Source: PCRC01 sp017848435
Lineage (GTDB): Bacteria > Pseudomonadota > Gammaproteobacteria > Burkholderiales > Burkholderiaceae_C
Assembly: GCA_965284315.1 (NCBI GenBank)
Contig: OZ260072.1
Span: 620,001-684,000, forward strand
Direction: 5' to 3'
Length of the DNA: 64,000 nucleotides
A model generated the notes under the pieces. The model had not been told where the DNA came from and did no database searches. It saw nothing but the letters and a program-made list of their open reading frames with translations. Positions 62,801 to 64,000 of this stretch are shown piece by piece; position 1 is the first letter of the stretch; every line of letters starts with the position of its first letter. Made by a program: the position numbers and the translations under genes.

Positions 62801-64000
62801 AGATCAACACCACGCTCGCTACCAACCCGGTCTACACCTCGGGGGCAGGCTTCACCGGCAATGCCACCTTGACGCTAACCACCCTGGACAACGGCAACAC
62901 CGGCAACGGCGGCGCGCAGATGGACAGCGACACGGTGAACATCAGCGTCAACGCTCCACTGGTGGTCAACACCGCGCCCATGGGCACCAGCACGACGCTC
63001 ACCTTTGACGAAGACACGCCACGCACCCTTCTGGCCGCCGATTTCGGCTTCAGCGACGCCGACACACCCGCCAACACGCTTGCCGCCGTCAGAATCAGCA
63101 CACTGCCACTGCTTGGCACGCTGGCCTACGACGGCACCGCCATCACCACCACCCAGGTGTCGAATGGTTTTGAAGTCAGCGCGGCCGACCTGGCCGCCAA
63201 CAAGCTGGTCTACACACCCGCTGCAGATGCCAACGGCATGGGCTACGCCAGTTTCAACTTCCAAGTGCGCGACAACGGTGGCACAGCCAACAGCGGCATC
63301 GACCTGGACGCTTCACCCAACACGCTGAGTTTCAACGTCAGCCCAGTCAACGACGCGCCAACGCTCAACGGCGTGCCAGTTGCCCCCCAGGCCGTCACCG
63401 CCGGTGTGGCAGCGCCGTTGGCCGATTTCACAGTGGCAGACATTGACAGCCCCAACCTGACGGTGACCCTGACCCCCACGAACGGCACACTCAATGGCCT
63501 GACCGATGCCGATACCGTTACCCCGGGTACCCAGATCACGGGCACTGCAGCCGCCATCAATTCCGCCATTGCGGCAGCCACTTTCACCGCCACAGCCGCC
63601 GGCGTGGCATCCATTGGCATCAGCGTCGCCGACGGCCAAGCGTCTGCAGTCACAGGCACCTACAACCTCGCTGTCACCGCGGCAGCACTGGCCGCGCCCT
63701 CCGCCGGCAGCATCGCCTTTGTCGGGTTCAACGCCGATGGCAATGACGGCTACGCGTTTGTGGTGGTCGATGCGTTGGCCGCCGGCCAAGTGATCTACTT
63801 CCGGGACGACGAGTGGAACGGCAGCAGTGCCTTTGGCGACCAAAACGAAGGCATCGTCTCGTGGACCAACACCACCGGTGCCACCATCAACCCTGGCACA
63901 CTGATCGAACTGGTCAACCTGAGCGCGGGAACCATCGCAGCCAACATCGGCGTCGCGGCCAACGTGGGCGGACAACGGCAGTCGCTCGGCAATTCCGACG
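53833..64000 (+). CDS. Giant multidomain ExeM/NucH-type extracellular nuclease/surface protein (runs off window)
   Basis: A single open frame of at least 3389 codons, ATG 53833 after AGAGG; no Sec signal peptide (MPFQIPGAAGVVSQIFQALQ), suggesting type I or other non-Sec export. Domain order: N-terminal helical region; EF-hand-like DLNGNGVRDAGEL (about 178); Ala-Pro linker 425-494; VCBS and cadherin-like repeats 495-930; OB-like and EEP nuclease about 933-1560, with FNVLNYF, LTEIQNN (Glu1278), VVNHLKSKG, VVGDFNSY (Asp1441, Asn1443) and SSDHDPVI (Asp1550, His1551); Ig-like about 1577; lamin-tail-like about 1695 (VFINEIHYDNAG); repeats; DUF3616-like about 2140-2460 (IGIEGLSASVDNSALWIGFR); Ig-like; more repeats to the edge. 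All nuclease residues are present. Confidence 0.85.
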   Translation, partial: MPFQIPGAAGVVSQIFQALQGGAPANALYRASINAATSLGTESFARFVGAQFTDTNAALATKVLGNIGISATTTNPIAFQALLGALTDAYRTFPNDRGLVTLNLTDILSGRDGRLGIGLENNATYGRAASEFNSLIAFRNTHSANTSSTDFSNAPLPTNPIIRIQGVAIDGLVRDAQVFLDLNGNGVRDAGELTTTTDAFGNYTIDSPVANVRLVLNGGIDTGTGLPNTLTLTGRTIAGSNSSNELNLTPLTTLSDTVAILLANGQPITQSVLAQADGIVKEQLGLTGSENLQAINPVSDGGPAALEIFQRGVALANLISGTQSAAALDNNTATTPATVQTPLLNSIARELIRLSQSNPTSVVDLGNSVNIGSFLAQALADTSAASARLIAGLAAANQQIDNTPSVGAAMQVQSAFLQTVQASAAPAPAPAPAPAPAPAPAPAPAPAPAPAPAPAPAPAPAPAPAPAPAPAPAPAPAPAPAPAPAPAPAPAPAVIGNPSVHSVTEDTAVVNGTLLASGTISLTDVNSGEAAFSTTVTPAAGNLGVLVLAANGNYTYSVANSAAQYLGTSQTKLDIFTVTSLDGTSKQVSFTVNGVNDAPVANNDTLPEALEDTAIVYNASQLLGNDTDADTGVQLTIASVARGIGGNVSLSPDGAVTFTPDADFSGQANFSYTATDGALNSSPATVTVNVTGINDAPSGTNNTLSINEDTPRGFTATDFGFSDTNDTPANALAAVIISTLPSTGSLALNTVPVTAGQSIPAASIPGLVFTPASNGNGTGYASFSFQVVDDGGTANLGQNTDQSANTITINVVAVNDAPGISGVPVAVQPVTVGVAADLADFTVTDIDSPTLVVTLTPTNGTLNGLTDADANTAGIQLTGSSASINAAIADATFTAAAPGAASIGIGVSDALAPVVTGIYSLSATAAPPPGPSVTLISTIQGAGDASPLVGQSVTVQARVTAWLPNLSLFYVQEEAADSDGNALTSEGVAVFYGTNPSPVNANSIGDTVRFTAVVTEFFGLTELTTLSNFSVVTDGTEANLDTAVQVKLPIATGTTLERYEGMLVEFSAASGNGLFVADTFTYGRFGEIIFHADAAPYTYTQLNQPSVTGNAAYNDFLARNSIILEDNLSTQNPSLATLQADGYPLQRGGADLGADNFIRVGDSTPSLTGVLGFGLYGSPGVGSYELQPTGVTNLTPAPRPAMPSATELLAGGIGAPEIKVSSFNVLNYFTQFSGNFTTTAGNSIAVRGANNSAEFVRQQTKIVEAIIGTGADVLGLTEIQNNGFADGSSAIDNLVDALNAKAGAGTYGYIRAPYSNGSAALPGAGSDAITVAIIYKPGVVQPLGNAAIPDTAVYTAYQSDSRVPVAQTFGYLGDSSKQFTLVVNHLKSKGSLSNNFAGDADTGDGQGNNNPTRLEAAVDLARWLATNPTSATDGDYLVVGDFNSYAMEDPVRFLTDATFNEAGVFGGYDIPTAAESLNGAYTFLGSPTDYSYVFDGLRGSLDYAFAHGLNTEITGITHWNINADEQISIDYNTEFNPTGLYSPNAFRSSDHDPVIIGLRLNSELGSPAPAPTPAPDGTPPTLTSSAPADNAVNIAPGANIVLTFSEAVKNGVGNIVLNAIDPGVSDVTIDVNSAQVSINGSVVTINPTADLQAGQAYAVQLAAGVIKDLAGNDFAGFVDNTTLNFTTAVVAPSPTVFINEIHYDNAGTDTLESISLAGPAGTDLSQYSIVRFNGGVATAAVAYTTPAVSTPLPATIDDEGNGFGEVFIRFAVDGLQNGTSDGIGLLFNGQVVQLLSYEGVFTVAPGQGAFSGLTSTDIGVAEAGTEALVSGQPLSLQLIGTGSVYNDFTWRGPTVVHSFGTINSGQTFVGAPAPAPAINQAPAGSDNTISLNEDAIRTFSASDFGFTDTAPLNTLAAVRISTLPVVGVLSYNGTALTPAQISAGYEVAMANLGMLSYTPTANANGIAYSSFTFQVRDNGGTANGGMDLDPSPNTLTFNIAPINDAPQNTVPAAQNTAFGIPLAIAGLSVSDIDAGNASLTVTLAVVSGTLNAGTVVGGATIATNGTSSITLSGSQAAVNLTLGANVSYTPAYGFAGSDTLTLTTLDNGHTGGAALMDIDTVTINVAVPTTPQTFTPNTGTTFGSSDASTALPIDARYILVGDDEANVLRVYDRAGGAAVKEIGYGSFLGIGNNELDLEGSTLIGNTAYFIGSHGNSKAGADQNNREFIFSATVSGTGSSTAVNFTGQYAGLETALVNWDSSNGHGKGANFFGFAASTAMGSPERNAGIGIEGLSASVDNSALWIGFRAPVTGGAALNKALIVQITNIDAVLAGAAAPVFGTSIELDLGGRGIRSIEKNAAGQYIVIAGPAGNATVDVADDFRLYTWNGSVDANGQATSLVLRAVALDALLAGGGSFETIVQVPNSLTDSTYVQLLQDDGGVLIGGMESKDLPPAQQQFTGNFVQIGAPITDTVAPLLVRSTPADNATGASVTTVSLTFNEPVRAGTGNFVFTSGTAPTVTIAANDLQVRYEYNGITITPTTPLQANTTYTLTLANGVVVDAAGNAYSQAGNPVDFTTAAGATIAGTVLAAGDVFFLEINTDDTDSFAFSFVKDIVAGTRISFSDRDATVSGLPATGEAAYVWTADVNYLAGTIVTIQPGTLTNGNPTASQGTVLGTNGGLSATAETVYAFQGRDDGSMTGGIAGLGSGTAGAITVETFLAAINAGGAAAGVIPASIADFAQTFTTDNAVFTGNVNGRTGPVAAAALAAEARNNTNFFTSDTAVSPVTANRVVFPSHAPAGTDSAVTFNEDTPQSFTATDFGFTDPNDGAPNSPANALQGVRITTLPTAGTLTLSGTPVVAGATIALADIANLLFTPASHANGSAYASFTFQVQDNGGTARGGNDLDATPNTITFNVTAINDAPVNTVPGPQATTTHTGLAIAGLAISDVDAAAGSLTVTLAVNNGTLALSGSNVTGSGTAQVTVTGTVSQINTTLATNPVYTSGAGFTGNATLTLTTLDNGNTGNGGAQMDSDTVNISVNAPLVVNTAPMGTSTTLTFDEDTPRTLLAADFGFSDADTPANTLAAVRISTLPLLGTLAYDGTAITTTQVSNGFEVSAADLAANKLVYTPAADANGMGYASFNFQVRDNGGTANSGIDLDASPNTLSFNVSPVNDAPTLNGVPVAPQAVTAGVAAPLADFTVADIDSPNLTVTLTPTNGTLNGLTDADTVTPGTQITGTAAAINSAIAAATFTATAAGVASIGISVADGQASAVTGTYNLAVTAAALAAPSAGSIAFVGFNADGNDGYAFVVVDALAAGQVIYFRDDEWNGSSAFGDQNEGIVSWTNTTGATINPGTLIELVNLSAGTIAANIGVAANVGGQRQSLGNSD
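55105..55314 (+). repeat. Hexanucleotide (GCACCC/GCACCA) array encoding 35 Ala-Pro units
   Basis: The six-base unit is repeated 35 times in frame. Pattern by Pro codon: CCC x11, CCA, CCC x9, CCA, CCC x3, CCA x9, then GCG CCA. It forms a rigid Ala-Pro linker in the giant protein. Six-base units cannot shift the frame, so length change would alter only linker length. Confidence 0.95.

Overview
The window is chromosomal DNA of a GC-rich betaproteobacterium, most likely in the family Comamonadaceae (Rhodoferax, Polaromonas or Acidovorax-like). The evidence is tandem Omp32-type porins, tal-pgi next to a HexR-type regulator, a coq7 ubiquinone gene, TctA/TctB transporter genes, DUF3422 and DUF6279 proteins, and a dispersed intergenic repeat of the kind seen in this family. 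The species cannot be fixed from the sequence. No rRNA, tRNA, prophage, insertion sequence or CRISPR array was seen.

Region 1-10 kb: transaldolase and glucose-6-phosphate isomerase (pgi runs off the left edge) are divergent from a HexR/RpiR regulator. A 309-bp imperfect giant palindrome follows. Next comes a six-gene minus-strand operon for a family 5 peptide-type ABC transporter with an embedded M20 amidohydrolase. Region 10-15.3 kb: a DUF3047 lipoprotein and three tandem porins, each with its own terminator. Region 15.4-25 kb: coq7, a low-complexity hypothetical protein, an OsmC protein, a strong candidate small RNA with CU-rich loops, ilvA, a Cys-rich CWC protein, cobS, cobC, anmK, erpA, a bactofilin, a DUF6776-like membrane protein and the rplM-rpsI ribosomal operon.

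Region 25-32 kb: rlmJ (with an apparent in-frame repeat insertion), a DUF6279 lipoprotein whose start codon overlaps that of divergent glmU, then glmS, a 540-bp stretch with no credible gene, a small ORF and a Crp/Fnr regulator. Region 32-36 kb: a partial sulfur-oxidation set (FccB/SoxF-like flavoprotein, c-type cytochrome, soxZ, soxY, DUF302 lipoprotein). A 255-bp element with 21-bp terminal inverted repeats lies between soxZ and soxY. Region 36-53.5 kb: HNH endonuclease, ribF-ileS-lspA, quinone oxidoreductase, two EamA transporters, MipA-like protein, SDR, gamma-glutamyltransferase, DUF3422, tctA-tctB without an adjacent tctC, and a spermidine-synthase-like / DNA glycosylase / TatD operon.

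Region 53.8-64 kb: one uninterrupted open frame of at least 3389 codons runs off the right edge. It encodes a giant surface or secreted protein: a 35-unit Ala-Pro linker, VCBS/cadherin-like repeats, an ExeM/NucH-type nuclease core with a complete set of metal-nuclease motifs, a lamin-tail-like domain, a DUF3616-like domain and more repeats.

The least explained signals are the candidate sRNA at 17.9 kb, the two palindromic elements (3.0-3.3 and 34.3-34.55 kb), the dispersed repeat that supplies coding or start/stop sequence to several genes, and the giant nuclease.
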